Below are positions 27,333 through 36,218 of a stretch of 64,000 nucleotides of DNA, one piece after another (the first letter of the stretch is position 1; each line of letters opens with the position of its first letter). Made by a program: the position numbers and the translations under genes. Below the pieces are notes generated by a model. The model made no database searches and was not told the DNA's origin. It saw only the letters and a program-made list of their open reading frames with translations. This DNA is from Thiomonas sp. FB-Cd (GTDB lineage Bacteria; Pseudomonadota; Gammaproteobacteria; Burkholderiales; Burkholderiaceae_C): the NCBI RefSeq assembly GCF_000733775.1, contig NZ_JPOE01000002.1, positions 1,178,001 through 1,242,000 on the forward strand. Reading direction: 5' to 3'.

Positions 27333-27964
27333 GAATCAGGCTCCTGTGAAGCCGCAGGCGAGGCGGTGTACGGTGCAACCTCCGGCATAAGAGGCATAAG
27401 AGACAGGCAATCGTCCCAGAGCGTGGGAAGGTGCAACAGCGCACAAACCTCGCCGTCGGCGGCCAAGGACAGCGGCAGTAGCGCCGTCATGGCACTCCAC
27501 GGCGGCGGCAAACCTGGCGAGACGGTAATGCGCTGTGACTCGCCCGACGCCTCGCGGTGAAAGCCGCGCACAGCATCAACGACCAAGGCGCAGCACTCCC
27601 CCTCTAACTGACACACCAGGACGCGCGCGGCAAGCAGACCCAGGCTTGGCCGGCGGCCGAGGCAGGCGCCGAGGTCGAGCACGACCAGAGGGCGACCCTG
27701 CCAGGCCAGAAGGCCCGGATAGCAAGGGTTGCGCCCGGGCAGCGCCACGATACCGTCGGATCGGCGAATTTGCCTCACCTGCCCGCTGGCAATAGCGCAC
27801 GCCTGCCCGTCCACGTCGAGCACGAGCCAATGTCCTGACTTCGAAATCACACCCAACGAATTGCGCGAACCATCCATGCCCGATGCATCAGAAACCATCC
27901 GATCGTCGACACAATTTGCCTCACCTTCGTCCGCATCAGGGGATCGCGATGGCGGCGAGGTCAT
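27329..27964 (-). CDS. CheW-like adaptor protein
   Basis: The 211-residue protein carries a CheW-type domain (about 40-185): HWLVLDVDGQACAI, QVRQIRRSDGIVALPG, the characteristic PGLLAWQGRPLVVLDLG and CCALVVDAVRGFHR. CheW domains couple receptors to the CheA kinase. ATG 27964 is certain from the ATGA overlap with the upstream gene (27961-27964). It lies between a pseudo-HPt/CheW fusion and a membrane coiled-coil protein, with no kinase present. The N-terminal 35 residues are acidic and disordered-looking. Confidence 0.75.
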   Translation of the reverse strand: MTSPPSRSPDADEGEANCVDDRMVSDASGMDGSRNSLGVISKSGHWLVLDVDGQACAIASGQVRQIRRSDGIVALPGRNPCYPGLLAWQGRPLVVLDLGACLGRRPSLGLLAARVLVCQLEGECCALVVDAVRGFHREASGESQRITVSPGLPPPWSAMTALLPLSLAADGEVCALLHLPTLWDDCLSLMPLMPEVAPYTASPAASQEPDS

Positions 27965-29262
27965 CGTTGCGCCACCGGATCCCGTCTGCACCGGCTCGCA
28001 AGATAGGCCGGTGAAAGGACAAGCGCAATGTTGGGGCCGGATGTCACTTCGGACAGCACTGCTGCGGCAACGATACCGAATGCCGAGCCCACCTTCGCCG
28101 GCATAGACCAGACATGCAGAGTTCTTGTGGAAAAACAGGCTTCGACACGCATTGCGAAAACGTGTGCGTCGTCACGCAGCAGGAGGGTGCATCCCAGCGT
28201 TGCGTCTTTTGCGTCATCTGCGGTCTCAACGCTCCAGACGGCCGGTAGCCGCACGATCGGCGCAGCCCCCGCCTCTGTGAACACCAGGGCGTCGCCCCGC
28301 GGAAGCGTCAATCGGCGGCGATCTTCGGGAACGACGCCAAGAATGCTCGCCTCTGGCAACGCAAGCAGCCACTGTCCCAAGCGAACGAGGCGCACGGCCA
28401 TGCTGCCATTCCACGGCTGAAAACGACCAGGATGACTCGCTTCGGGGACTAGCGCACCGGCGCTATGTTCGGCATGCGGCTCACCCATGCTCAATGGCTC
28501 AATTGGCTCAGACGGATCTGCATCTTCATTCGTAGCGTCTCGCACCCTTGTGCTGGGTGTCTCCCCGATTGCGTGCCCGCGCAATCGCTCATCACTTGGT
28601 TTGGCGACATACTCGGGACCGACCCGATCACCAGGCCTGGAGCCTGGATCGCACGGCTCCCCATCTCCATGCCCATCTGCGATCGAGCAGGCGTTGCGCC
28701 CCACCCAGGTCTCGTGCACCGCTTGCAAAGCTTGCAGGTGCTCGCGTAGCAAGTCTGGCATCTCCGCCAGGCCCTGCAAGAGCCGGTGCCAATCGGCGTT
28801 GGGCTCTGCCAACGGGTCAATGCGGGGCTGCGGCTGCGGCTGCGGCTGCGGCTGAGGCTGCGGCTGAGGCTGAGGCTGAGGCTGAGGCTGAGGCTGAGGC
28901 TGAGGCTGAGGCTGAGGCTGAGGCTGAGGCTGAGGCTGAGGCTGAGCAAGTTCAGCGCGCAGCCCGGCCACCACCGCGACCATCGTTTCCCAATGTAGTG
29001 GCCTTCCAACGCTCACCGCCAGCAGTTGCACCAGGAGCTCCTGCTCTCCCTGCCGACAGAGCCGGCAGATTGCGTCAAGTCGAAGAAAGGCAGCGCCGAT
29101 GCGAATGCCGCGCAAAGCCTCGCCAGCCTGGCCGAAGGCCTGCAAGGCATCCACACCTTGCCCGGCATCAGCCACTGCCCGCTCAATCTGAACCAGGAAC
29201 CGGCGTGCGTCGACGAAAAAAGCCGCCATCAATTCGGCGGGAGTTGCGTGCGCGAGACTCAC
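27961..29262 (-). CDS. Degenerate HPt-(QP)20-CheW-like fusion protein, kinase-less CheA relative
   Basis: The 433-residue protein has three parts. Residues about 8-100 are a helical bundle like the CheA P1/HPt domain, but where H-T-L-K-G should stand the sequence reads E-A-L-R-G, so the phosphorylated His is lost. Residues 107-146 are twenty Gln-Pro repeats, a stiff extended linker. Residues about 280-425 look like a CheW-type domain ([40 protein letters not shown]). No dimerisation or ATP-binding kinase domain is present. It may be a structural scaffold in a kinase-free array. The 92 bases upstream separate it from a diguanylate cyclase gene in the same direction. Confidence 0.6.
   Translation of the reverse strand: MSLAHATPAELMAAFFVDARRFLVQIERAVADAGQGVDALQAFGQAGEALRGIRIGAAFLRLDAICRLCRQGEQELLVQLLAVSVGRPLHWETMVAVVAGLRAELAQPQPQPQPQPQPQPQPQPQPQPQPQPQPQPQPQPQPQPQPRIDPLAEPNADWHRLLQGLAEMPDLLREHLQALQAVHETWVGRNACSIADGHGDGEPCDPGSRPGDRVGPEYVAKPSDERLRGHAIGETPSTRVRDATNEDADPSEPIEPLSMGEPHAEHSAGALVPEASHPGRFQPWNGSMAVRLVRLGQWLLALPEASILGVVPEDRRRLTLPRGDALVFTEAGAAPIVRLPAVWSVETADDAKDATLGCTLLLRDDAHVFAMRVEACFSTRTLHVWSMPAKVGSAFGIVAAAVLSEVTSGPNIALVLSPAYLASRCRRDPVAQR
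28825..28944 (-). repeat. Hexanucleotide tandem repeat encoding (Gln-Pro)20
   Basis: Twenty copies of a 6-base unit (CAGCCT on the coding strand, with CAGCCG variants at one end) fill 120 bases in frame. The block of identical CAGCCT copies in the middle is likely to slip, but any change of whole units keeps the reading frame, so it would change only the linker length. Confidence 0.95.
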
Positions 29263-29354
29263 TCCTGCTCCCCGACCCCAGGTCGCGGAGCACGTTGACA
29301 GGGTAGCGGCACCATGAACATGAACGCAGAAGTTCGAACAAGGGCGCCAATTCT

Positions 29355-30362
29355 TCAGGCGCTGCCGTCCCGGAAAATATTGATGTCACGCAGGCCCGGC
29401 GCTGCGATGGGGACGGATTTCGGTTGCTTTGCTGCGTAGAGCAAGGCATCGGCCTCGGCGAGGCTGTCGGTCACGCTTTGTCCTCGCTCCAATGCGGCGA
29501 CGCCCGCAGAAAACTCGGCGTGCAAAGACTGCCCCATGATCACCAGAAGCGGCTGTCGCTGCAGCCTGCCCCGGATGCGTTCAACAGCTGCGGATGCCTG
29601 CTCAGTTGTCGCTTGCGGCAGACAAAGTACGAATTCGTCGCCGCCGTACCGGAAGGCCTTGTCGTAAGGACGCAGCTCGGCACCCAGCACACCAGCAAAC
29701 GCCGCCAGGTAGCGGTCACCGACGAGGTGGCCATAACGGTCGTTGACGCGCTTGAAGCAGTCGAGGTCAATCAACACAAGGGCGCAGTCGTCGGCGTGGC
29801 GCCGCACCCTTGCCTGCTCTGCGAGCAGGCAGTGCTGCAGAGCTCGACGGCCAGGAAGGCCAGTAAGCGGATCGAGTCCAGCTTGCTGAGCAGTAAGTTC
29901 CACCTCGATTTCCGCCAAATGCTGCAGCGTCTCGAGTCCTCGTTCCACCAGCTGATCGTAAATGTGCAACGCTTCGGGCTGCGTCTTGATTGCGGCGGCC
30001 AGTCTTTCGACCAGTAATTCAATATCCACCAATGCTTCAGCGAGGTTTGTCTGTGCCAACGCGAGAGATGCCGCTTCCGCCACCCCCTGGACCGCCTGGT
30101 CTAGGTGCCGCGTGATGGCTTGCGTCGGTACAGCCGCGACGGCTTGTGCGCGTTGCCTGTAGGCGCCCTGCCGAAGACAGCGCTGCAACCATGCGGCGAA
30201 CAGGTCCCGCGCCGTGCGCATGGCATCATGTCGAGCCTGGGAACCTGGCACCGCGGTGACCATTTCAAATCCCATGTTGACGCCTGAAATCGGCACGCTG
30301 GCAGCATGCTGCACCACAGATGGCAGTGACAGGGTATCGCGTAATGGTGCAGGGACGGACAT
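29355..30362 (-). CDS. Diguanylate cyclase (GGDEF)
   Basis: The 335-residue protein has a helical N-terminal part (about 35-160; no transmembrane segment, unidentified sensor) and a complete GGDEF domain: DPLTGLPGRRALQH, LIDLDCFKRVNDRYGH and the active-site RYGGDEF near residue 240. An inhibitory RxxD site (RPYD) stands at the usual distance before it. It should make c-di-GMP with product inhibition. ATG 30362 has a strong AGGAGGAGG ahead. It leads the cassette that continues with the pseudo-HPt/CheW gene. Confidence 0.9.
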   Translation of the reverse strand: MSVPAPLRDTLSLPSVVQHAASVPISGVNMGFEMVTAVPGSQARHDAMRTARDLFAAWLQRCLRQGAYRQRAQAVAAVPTQAITRHLDQAVQGVAEAASLALAQTNLAEALVDIELLVERLAAAIKTQPEALHIYDQLVERGLETLQHLAEIEVELTAQQAGLDPLTGLPGRRALQHCLLAEQARVRRHADDCALVLIDLDCFKRVNDRYGHLVGDRYLAAFAGVLGAELRPYDKAFRYGGDEFVLCLPQATTEQASAAVERIRGRLQRQPLLVIMGQSLHAEFSAGVAALERGQSVTDSLAEADALLYAAKQPKSVPIAAPGLRDINIFRDGSA

Positions 30363-30399
30363 GGGCGCGCCTCCTCCTAATGTGTGCCAAGCTTAAGCA

Positions 30400-30515
30400 A
30401 GCGCAATGCCAGCCCAAGATTCGGCATTTATTCTTCTTTTATCAATTTTTTTCACTTTTTATTCTTATCTTTTAGAGAACTTTAGATTTTTCGCCTATTC
30501 CTTTGCATTTCCCGT
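30400..30515. other. AT-rich island upstream of the diguanylate cyclase gene
   Basis: In a GC-rich window, about 30410-30515 is markedly AT-rich, with a long T-rich run on the plus strand (A-rich on the coding minus strand). It lies between the flgA stop and the cyclase ATG, both on the minus strand. On the minus strand it includes TAAAGTTC (30477-30484), a good FliA -35 box, but the -10 at 11 bases (AGAATAAA) is poor. It is probably a promoter region with UP-element-like tracts. Confidence 0.5.
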
Positions 30516-30566
30516 CAGCGCCGTCATGAATTTGACGAGCCAAATGGAAGTCGCACCTTCGATCCT

Positions 30567-31370
30567 CTAGGGACCGAGGGCGACCATGACCTGACCCTCG
30601 GAATCGAGGACGCCTGTGACAACCTTGCCGGATTGCACGTTGCGCGCCATGATGGTTTGGCCCTCGCGTCCGTTCTCGAGGGCCATGCCCAAAGCCACCA
30701 GTCGCACCCCCGGTCCGATCGCCACCAGAGAAACCGATTGTCCGTAATGCACAATCTGCCGCCCGGTGAGCATGTCTTGGGTAATGCTTTGACCGGCCGC
30801 CACGCTGTACTGAAGCACGCGGCCGATGGCCTGTTCGGGTTTTGTCACGGCACCAGCGGGCAACTTGGACAGGTCGCGTTGCACCACGGACAGATCGCCG
30901 ATGGTCAGCACGTGCCCGGCGCCCAGCGCACGGTCAGCGATCACCGCACCCTGCGGCCACGAAACCTGCACCGGCAGATAAAGGGACCACACCTGCGGCG
31001 CTTCACATCGCACCTCAACAGTCTGTGCCCCAAATGGGTTGGCGGAGCCAAAATCCTGTGCGTGCAACTGTGTACAGCGTGGAAAATGCAGGCCAGCAGC
31101 CGGCCCCTGAATCGCGATGCGCGGTTGCTGAGCCTGCTGCGGCAAGCGACCGCGCACGAAGTCCTCCACCGTTTGGCGGATGGTCGTGGCACGCTCCCAC
31201 TCCTGCGCCCCGGTCTGAGTGGCCCGGGGTGCTGCAATTACCGTGGTTGCAAGACCGAGCATCACAAGGCAGAAGATCACAACGCCGCGCACGACCGCAA
31301 GCGGGGCCGGTGGCACTGGCATCAGCCTGGGCTGCCGGAAGGGGACGTCAAATTCGTGTGGATCGTTCAT
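30567..31370 (-). CDS. flgA: FlgA, P-ring assembly chaperone
   Basis: The 267-residue protein (from ATG 31370) has a signal sequence (hydrophobic VVRGVVIFCLVMLGLATTVI, cleavage after A-A) and the FlgA/SAF domain (LGAGHVLTIGDLSVVQRDLS, AIGRVLQYSVAAGQSI, QSGKVVTGVLDSEGQVMV). FlgA helps FlgI form the P-ring in the periplasm. The start is uncertain: ATG 31322 would give a more usual signal peptide, and neither has a strong ribosome site. The gene is divergent from flgB. Confidence 0.9.
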   Translation of the reverse strand: MNDPHEFDVPFRQPRLMPVPPAPLAVVRGVVIFCLVMLGLATTVIAAPRATQTGAQEWERATTIRQTVEDFVRGRLPQQAQQPRIAIQGPAAGLHFPRCTQLHAQDFGSANPFGAQTVEVRCEAPQVWSLYLPVQVSWPQGAVIADRALGAGHVLTIGDLSVVQRDLSKLPAGAVTKPEQAIGRVLQYSVAAGQSITQDMLTGRQIVHYGQSVSLVAIGPGVRLVALGMALENGREGQTIMARNVQSGKVVTGVLDSEGQVMVALGP

Positions 31371-31436
31371 CGTTTTTGGAACAGGGCTCCCAACCATCAA
31401 GATTGGATTGAGCATGAAGCAGCAAGGTCCATACCA

Positions 31437-31464
31437 CCGTCCGCGCCGCCCGCGGCGCGGACGG
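31437..31464. repeat. Perfect 13-bp inverted repeat in the flgA-flgB divergent region
   Basis: Two perfectly complementary 13-base arms (31437-31449 and 31452-31464, GC-only except one A/T pair per arm) are separated by 2 bases. It could form a very stable hairpin or cruciform, or be a symmetric protein-binding site. No T-run follows on either strand. Confidence 0.85.
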
Positions 31465-31476
31465 CACTTCACAAAG

Positions 31477-31495
31477 CTTGCCGCCGGGCGGCAAG
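31477..31495. repeat. Second perfect inverted repeat (9 bp) in the flgA-flgB region
   Basis: CTTGCCGCC G GGCGGCAAG is a perfect palindrome around one central base, 12 bases after the first inverted repeat. It is suitable for binding a dimeric regulator, or forms a second hairpin. Confidence 0.8.
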
Positions 31496-31613
31496 GTCTT
31501 GCCGCTTCAACGCGCCCGATGCCGCATACGCCATTGCCAATCGCTCTGTGCCGAGCATTGCTCGCTTCTGATCCCTCTCCTCGAAGAATGCGAGGATGCG
31601 ACCAAAGGCTTAC

Positions 31614-31629
31614 TGGCATGCTTCGTGCA
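31614..31629 (+). promoter_or_regulatory. Sigma-54 type promoter of the flgB operon
   Basis: TGGCATGCTTCGTGCA has GG and GC at exact -24/-12 spacing and a near-consensus TGGCA half. The predicted start point is about 20 bases ahead of the flgB ATG (31661). Confidence 0.65.
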
Positions 31630-31660
31630 GTAGGTTGGGCGTCCACCCGAAAAAACCACC

Positions 31661-32068
31661 ATGATTTCTGCCCTCGACAGCACCTTCGCTCCGCTACAAA
31701 AGGCGCTCAATCTGCGCGGCTACCGCCAGCAACTTCTGGCCGCGAATATGGCCAACGCGGATACGCCAGGCTACAAAGCCGTGGATCTGGATTTCACCAA
31801 GGCCCTGCACGGTGCGCTGACCGGCCAGGGCACCACGTTGGCCCTGAAGACCGAGCAGGCCCGCCAGCTCCCCGCGACAGCTGGAAGCAATCCAGCTGCC
31901 AATTTTGTAGTCTACGAAGCCGGCAATACCGTGCGTCTCGATGGCAACTCCGTGGATATGAACCGGGAGCAGGCGGCATTTCAGAAAAACAGTATTCAGT
32001 ATGAAGCCGACCTGACCTTCCTGACTGGCAAGATCAAAACCTTGACTTCGGCCATCACCGGCACTTGA
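31661..32068 (+). CDS. flgB: FlgB, proximal rod protein
   Basis: The 135-residue protein has the rod-family N-terminal motif (LRGYRQQLLAANMANADTPGYKAVD) and the FlgB C-terminus (VDMNREQAAFQKNSIQYEAD, FLTGKIKTLTSAI). FlgB starts the proximal rod. It is the first gene of the flgB-flgJ series. The ribosome site is weak and A-rich. Confidence 0.96.
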   Translation: MISALDSTFAPLQKALNLRGYRQQLLAANMANADTPGYKAVDLDFTKALHGALTGQGTTLALKTEQARQLPATAGSNPAANFVVYEAGNTVRLDGNSVDMNREQAAFQKNSIQYEADLTFLTGKIKTLTSAITGT

Positions 32069-32084
32069 ACGTTCCTCGCAAGCC

Positions 32085-32501
32085 ATGTCCCTGTTTACTG
32101 CACTTGACGTTTCCAACTCCGGCCTGAATGCCGAGAGCTACCGGCTCAATGTCGTCGCCAGCAATCTGGCCAACGCCAATGCAGCCACCAGCTCCAACGG
32201 CCAACCCTACCGCGCTCGCGAAGTGGTGTTTGCCGCGCAACCGCTCTCTGGACCCGGTATCCCTGCTGGCGTCAAGGGCGTCCAGGTCGCTGGCGTCGTG
32301 GAAAAGCCTGGCGCCATGAAATTGGTGTACGACCCGGGCAATCCGCTGGCGGATAAGCAAGGCAATGTGGCTTACCCGAACGTGAACCCCGTTGACGAGA
32401 TGGTCAACATGATTTCCGCGTCGCGCGCTTACCAGGCGGACGTGAACGTGATGAACACCACCAAGAACCTGCTTCTTAAAACCCTCACCTTGGGCCAATG
32501 A
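32085..32501 (+). CDS. flgC: FlgC, proximal rod protein
   Basis: The 138-residue protein has ALDVSNSGLNAESYRLNVVA at the start, the block PNVNPVDEMVNMISASRAYQ and the C-terminal NTTKNLLLKTLTLGQ, which are all diagnostic for FlgC. It follows flgB by 16 bases. Confidence 0.97.
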   Translation: MSLFTALDVSNSGLNAESYRLNVVASNLANANAATSSNGQPYRAREVVFAAQPLSGPGIPAGVKGVQVAGVVEKPGAMKLVYDPGNPLADKQGNVAYPNVNPVDEMVNMISASRAYQADVNVMNTTKNLLLKTLTLGQ

Positions 32502-32525
32502 GCCTGAACGCTTGAAGGACACACC

Positions 32526-33224
32526 ATGACCACCCCTTCCATTGGCAGCAACGCCTTTCTCTCATCGCTGCAGACGAGCAGCAGCAGCGGCACCTCGGGT
32601 AGTAGCGCCAGCGGCCTGAGCGGGCTGGGGAACGTCAACACGTTCTACAACCTGCTGGTCACGCAACTGACCAACCAGGATCCCCTCAACCCGATGAGCA
32701 ATTCAGACTTGTCGGCGCAGTTGGCGCAATTCAGCACCGCCAGCGGGGTGCAGTCCATGCAGCAATCCATGGCGGCGCTGACCGCGCAGATGGCGCAGTC
32801 CCAAGGTCTTCAGGCCGCTAATCTGGTCGGGCAAAACGTGGTGTTCGACAACAACTCAGTCAGTCTGGGAGCTAGCGGAGGCACAGCCGGGGGCTTTACC
32901 CTGGCCAGCGCTGCGCAAAACGTGCAGGTCCAGATTCAGAACACTGCAGGACAAGTCATCCAGACTTTGAAGCTCGGAGGCTTGCCGACCGGGGTGCAGA
33001 CGTTCAATTGGAATGGAACGGATTCCACCGGCAAACCCGCTCCTGTGGGCAATTACACCTTCAGCGTTCAGGCGATGGACTCTGGCGGCCAAAGCGTGGC
33101 CGCCATTCCCTTCGGCACGGGCACGGTGCAGTCGGTCTACCTGAATGCCAGTACCGGCCCGTCACTGCAGATTCAAGGTCAGAGCGGCACGATTCCACTT
33201 TCGAGCATTCAAGGCGTGATGTAA
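32526..33224 (+). CDS. flgD: FlgD, hook-cap scaffold protein
   Basis: The 232-residue protein has the export-signal segment FYNLLVTQLTNQDPLNPMSN and a C-terminal Ig-like/Tudor hook-cap domain (VQTFNWNGTDSTGKPAPVGNY, with the FlgD motif W-D/N-G). FlgD forms the temporary cap for hook growth. The Ser/Gly-rich N-terminus is normal for this family. Confidence 0.96.
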   Translation: MTTPSIGSNAFLSSLQTSSSSGTSGSSASGLSGLGNVNTFYNLLVTQLTNQDPLNPMSNSDLSAQLAQFSTASGVQSMQQSMAALTAQMAQSQGLQAANLVGQNVVFDNNSVSLGASGGTAGGFTLASAAQNVQVQIQNTAGQVIQTLKLGGLPTGVQTFNWNGTDSTGKPAPVGNYTFSVQAMDSGGQSVAAIPFGTGTVQSVYLNASTGPSLQIQGQSGTIPLSSIQGVM

Positions 33225-33278
33225 GCGCCTGCCAAGCGTCCCGGTCCAGCACTGCATACCACCCATTCGGGGATATCG

Positions 33279-34520
33279 ATGAGCACCTTCCAAACAGCAC
33301 TCTCTGGCCTGCAAGCCGCCTCCACCGACCTGCAGGTGATGGGCAACAACATTTCCAACGCCAACACCGTGGGCTTCAAGGAGTCGAACGCCCAGTTCGC
33401 TGATGCCTACGCCTCGGCAATTGCAGGCACCGCTCCCGCTGCCGGGCAGATCGGCATTGGCACGACCGTGCAAACCGTGGCTCAACAATTCTCTCAAGGC
33501 AATATCCAGACCACCAGCAACCCGCTGGACGTTGCCATCAACGGCACGGGCTTTTTCCAGTTCAACTACAACGGCGCAACCGTCTACGGCCGCAACGGTC
33601 AGTTCCAGCTCGATCAGAACGGTTATATCGTGGATGCTGCGGGCGGCCAGCTCATCGGCACTCCTGCCGTGAGCGGCGCGCTGACGGGTGGCGCCGGTCC
33701 CTTGCGCGTCACGGCAACGATCCTGGCGCCGCAAGCGACGTCAGGTCTGAGTATCGGCCTCAATCTGGACGCCGGAGCCACGCCGATTGCCAGCGGCACA
33801 GCTGTCAACATCAATGACCCCACCACCTACAACTACTCGACAAGTACGACGGTTTATGACAGCCTTGGATCGTCCCATCTATTGACAAGCTACTACCAGC
33901 TCACCTCCGGTGCGACACCGACACCAACCTGGAATGTCTACTACTCGGTCAATGGCACAACAGCCGCGGGCGGTACCACGTCCGGGTCATTCGGAACTTT
34001 GCCGTTCACGGCCACCGGCTCCGTCAGCGGCACTGCCAGCGGCACCATTGCCGGGCTGAACTGGGCCGATGGCGCTTCGAGCAGCACGATAGCCCTCAAT
34101 TTCGCCGGCTCCACCAATTTCAGCGCGCCGTCGGCGGTGACCAGCGTCACCAATAACGGCTATGGCGTGGGCCAACTCAGCAACCTGTCGATCAACCCCA
34201 GCGGAGTCGTCTATGGCGTCTACAGCAACGGCCAGTCGTCCATCCTGGGCCAGATTACGCTGACCAACTTCTCAGCGCCGCAGAACTTGCAGCGCGTTGG
34301 CAACAATTACTACGCTGCAACCTACCAGTCTGGCCAGCCGCTCACCGGGCAACCCAGTTCCACCGGGTTGGGCACGCTCCAGTCCAGCGCGGTGGAGCAA
34401 TCCAACGTCAACTTGTCGACGCAACTGGTCGATCTGATCGTCGCGCAACAGGCGTACCAGGCGAATGCTCAGACCATCAAGACCCAGAATCAGGTGGTCC
34501 AGACCTTGCTTTCTTTGTAA
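33279..34520 (+). CDS. flgE: FlgE, hook protein
   Basis: The 413-residue protein begins FQTALSGLQAASTDLQVMGN and ends SAVEQSNVNLSTQLVDLIVA, QQAYQANAQTIKTQNQVVQT, the hook signature. Size equals the enteric hook protein. FlgE polymerises into the universal joint between rod and filament. A 104-base gap without a visible promoter separates it from flgF. Confidence 0.97.
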   Translation: MSTFQTALSGLQAASTDLQVMGNNISNANTVGFKESNAQFADAYASAIAGTAPAAGQIGIGTTVQTVAQQFSQGNIQTTSNPLDVAINGTGFFQFNYNGATVYGRNGQFQLDQNGYIVDAAGGQLIGTPAVSGALTGGAGPLRVTATILAPQATSGLSIGLNLDAGATPIASGTAVNINDPTTYNYSTSTTVYDSLGSSHLLTSYYQLTSGATPTPTWNVYYSVNGTTAAGGTTSGSFGTLPFTATGSVSGTASGTIAGLNWADGASSSTIALNFAGSTNFSAPSAVTSVTNNGYGVGQLSNLSINPSGVVYGVYSNGQSSILGQITLTNFSAPQNLQRVGNNYYAATYQSGQPLTGQPSSTGLGTLQSSAVEQSNVNLSTQLVDLIVAQQAYQANAQTIKTQNQVVQTLLSL

Positions 34521-34624
34521 GGCAACAGTCCCACGCGCCCAAAACGCCTTGAGCGCCCCTCATCGATTCACGACACAGCATCTGGCCTTTCGACCGGATT
34601 CAAAGCTCAAGCGAAACCTGACCC

Positions 34625-35362
34625 ATGGATACTCTTTGGATTGCCGCCAACGGCGCTCGAGCCATCCTGCGACGACAAGACGCGGTCACGAACAATCTGG
34701 CCAATGTGAACACCACCGGCTACCGCGCAACGGAAGCCCAGTTTCGCGCCTTGCCTGTCTATGGCGAACCCTTGCCGAGCAATGCGTATGTCACGACACA
34801 AGGCAATCGCGCCGATTTCCAGGAAGGTCCGATCAATCACACCGGCCGCAATCTCGATGTCGCGATCAAGGGCCCTGGGTGGATTGCTGTGCAGGCCCAA
34901 AACGGCGATGCCGCCTACACCCGCAACGGCGACCTGCAGGTCTCCAGCAGCGGGATCCTGAGCACGAGTGACGGCAATCCGGTGCTCGGCCAGGGAGGCG
35001 CGCCGATTTCGCTGCCGCCGCTGCAATCGGTGCAGATTGGGACTGACGGCACCATATCCGGTGTACCGGTCGGTGGCCAGCCCAATGCACTGGTTGTGGT
35101 CAACCGCATCCAACTCGTCAATCCGCCTGAGACGCAAATGCAACGTGGCGCCGACGGCCTGTTCCGCGACACCAAGGGACCCGCTCAGCAGGATGGATCA
35201 GTCGAACTGGACGTGGGCGCGCTTGAAGGCAGCAACGTCAGTCCAGTGCAGGCCATGATCCAGATTCTCGACAACTCCCGCGCCTTTGAAATCCAGACCA
35301 AATTGATGCAGGCCGTGGACCAGAACGCACAAGCCGCAACGCAGTTGCTGAATGTGAGCTGA
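34625..35362 (+). CDS. flgF: FlgF, proximal rod protein
   Basis: The 245-residue protein has the rod-family start ([33 protein letters not shown]) and the C-terminal EGSNVSPVQAMIQILDNSRA with FEIQTKLMQAVDQN. It lies between flgE and flgG, as usual. Confidence 0.96.
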   Translation: MDTLWIAANGARAILRRQDAVTNNLANVNTTGYRATEAQFRALPVYGEPLPSNAYVTTQGNRADFQEGPINHTGRNLDVAIKGPGWIAVQAQNGDAAYTRNGDLQVSSSGILSTSDGNPVLGQGGAPISLPPLQSVQIGTDGTISGVPVGGQPNALVVVNRIQLVNPPETQMQRGADGLFRDTKGPAQQDGSVELDVGALEGSNVSPVQAMIQILDNSRAFEIQTKLMQAVDQNAQAATQLLNVS

Positions 35363-35419
35363 CGGCGTTTTCGCCTCAATCCCACCCCTTGTCGACGCCC
35401 CTCGAATGAGATCTCCCCC

Positions 35420-36205
35420 ATGATTCGCTCCCTCTATATCGCCGCCACCGGTCTGCAGGCCCAGCAAACCAGCATGGATGTGATTTCCAACAATCTGGCT
35501 AACGTCAACACCACCGGCTTCAAGAGCGCCCGGACCGTCTTTCAGGACCTGCTCTATCAAAACCTGACACAACCCGGGGCGCAGTCATCACAGACGACCC
35601 AATACCCTTCAGGCTTGCAACTTGGCACGGGCGTGACCCCAATCGCCACCGAGCGGCTGATGACCGAGGGCAATCTGACCCAAACCGGCAACTCCCTCGA
35701 CGTGGCCATCAACGGCCAGGGGTTCTTTCAGGTGCTGCAGCCCAATGGCACCATCGCCTACACCCGGGACGGAACCTTCCAGCTCAACAACCAAGGCCAA
35801 CTTGTCACGTCCAACGGTTACCTGATACAGCCCACCGTCACGGTTCCTGCCAGCGCGCAGAGCGTCACCATTGGCAACGATGGCACGGTCTCCGTCACCC
35901 TGCCTGGTCAAGCGGCGCCGCAGCAGGTCGGCACCTTGCAGCTCGCCAGCTTCGTCAACCCCACAGGGCTGCAAAGCGTAGGCACCAACCTCTATCTGCA
36001 AACGGGCTCCTCCGGCAGCCCCAATACGGGTCAGCCCACACTCAATGGCTTGGGTTCGGTGCAACAGGGTTATCTCGAATCGTCGAACGTCAATGTGGTC
36101 TCTGCACTGGTGGACATGATCTCCACGCAGCGCGCTTACGAGATCAACAGCAAGGCAGTGCAGGCTTCGGACCAGATGCTGCAGTACGTCGAGCAAAACA
36201 TCTGA
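35420..36205 (+). CDS. flgG: FlgG, distal rod protein
   Basis: The 261-residue protein has the exact FlgG length. Its start ([33 protein letters not shown]) and end (VALVDM-type [34 protein letters not shown]) are highly typical. FlgG forms the driveshaft-like distal rod. Confidence 0.98.
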   Translation: MIRSLYIAATGLQAQQTSMDVISNNLANVNTTGFKSARTVFQDLLYQNLTQPGAQSSQTTQYPSGLQLGTGVTPIATERLMTEGNLTQTGNSLDVAINGQGFFQVLQPNGTIAYTRDGTFQLNNQGQLVTSNGYLIQPTVTVPASAQSVTIGNDGTVSVTLPGQAAPQQVGTLQLASFVNPTGLQSVGTNLYLQTGSSGSPNTGQPTLNGLGSVQQGYLESSNVNVVSALVDMISTQRAYEINSKAVQASDQMLQYVEQNI

Positions 36206-36218
36206 GTTGGCGCCACCT

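Noticed and set aside
28548..29306. Plus-strand open frame with an (Ala-Glu) repeat opposite the pseudo-HPt/CheW gene
   Set aside because: The repeat is the complement of the Gln-Pro hexamers, the flanks look like antisense sequence, and the minus-strand gene has clear domains and coupled neighbours.
30567..31646. Longer form of flgA starting at 31646
   Set aside because: The extra N-terminal residues are Arg/Pro-rich without signal-peptide character and would span both inverted repeats; the signal sequence fits a start at 31370 or 31322.
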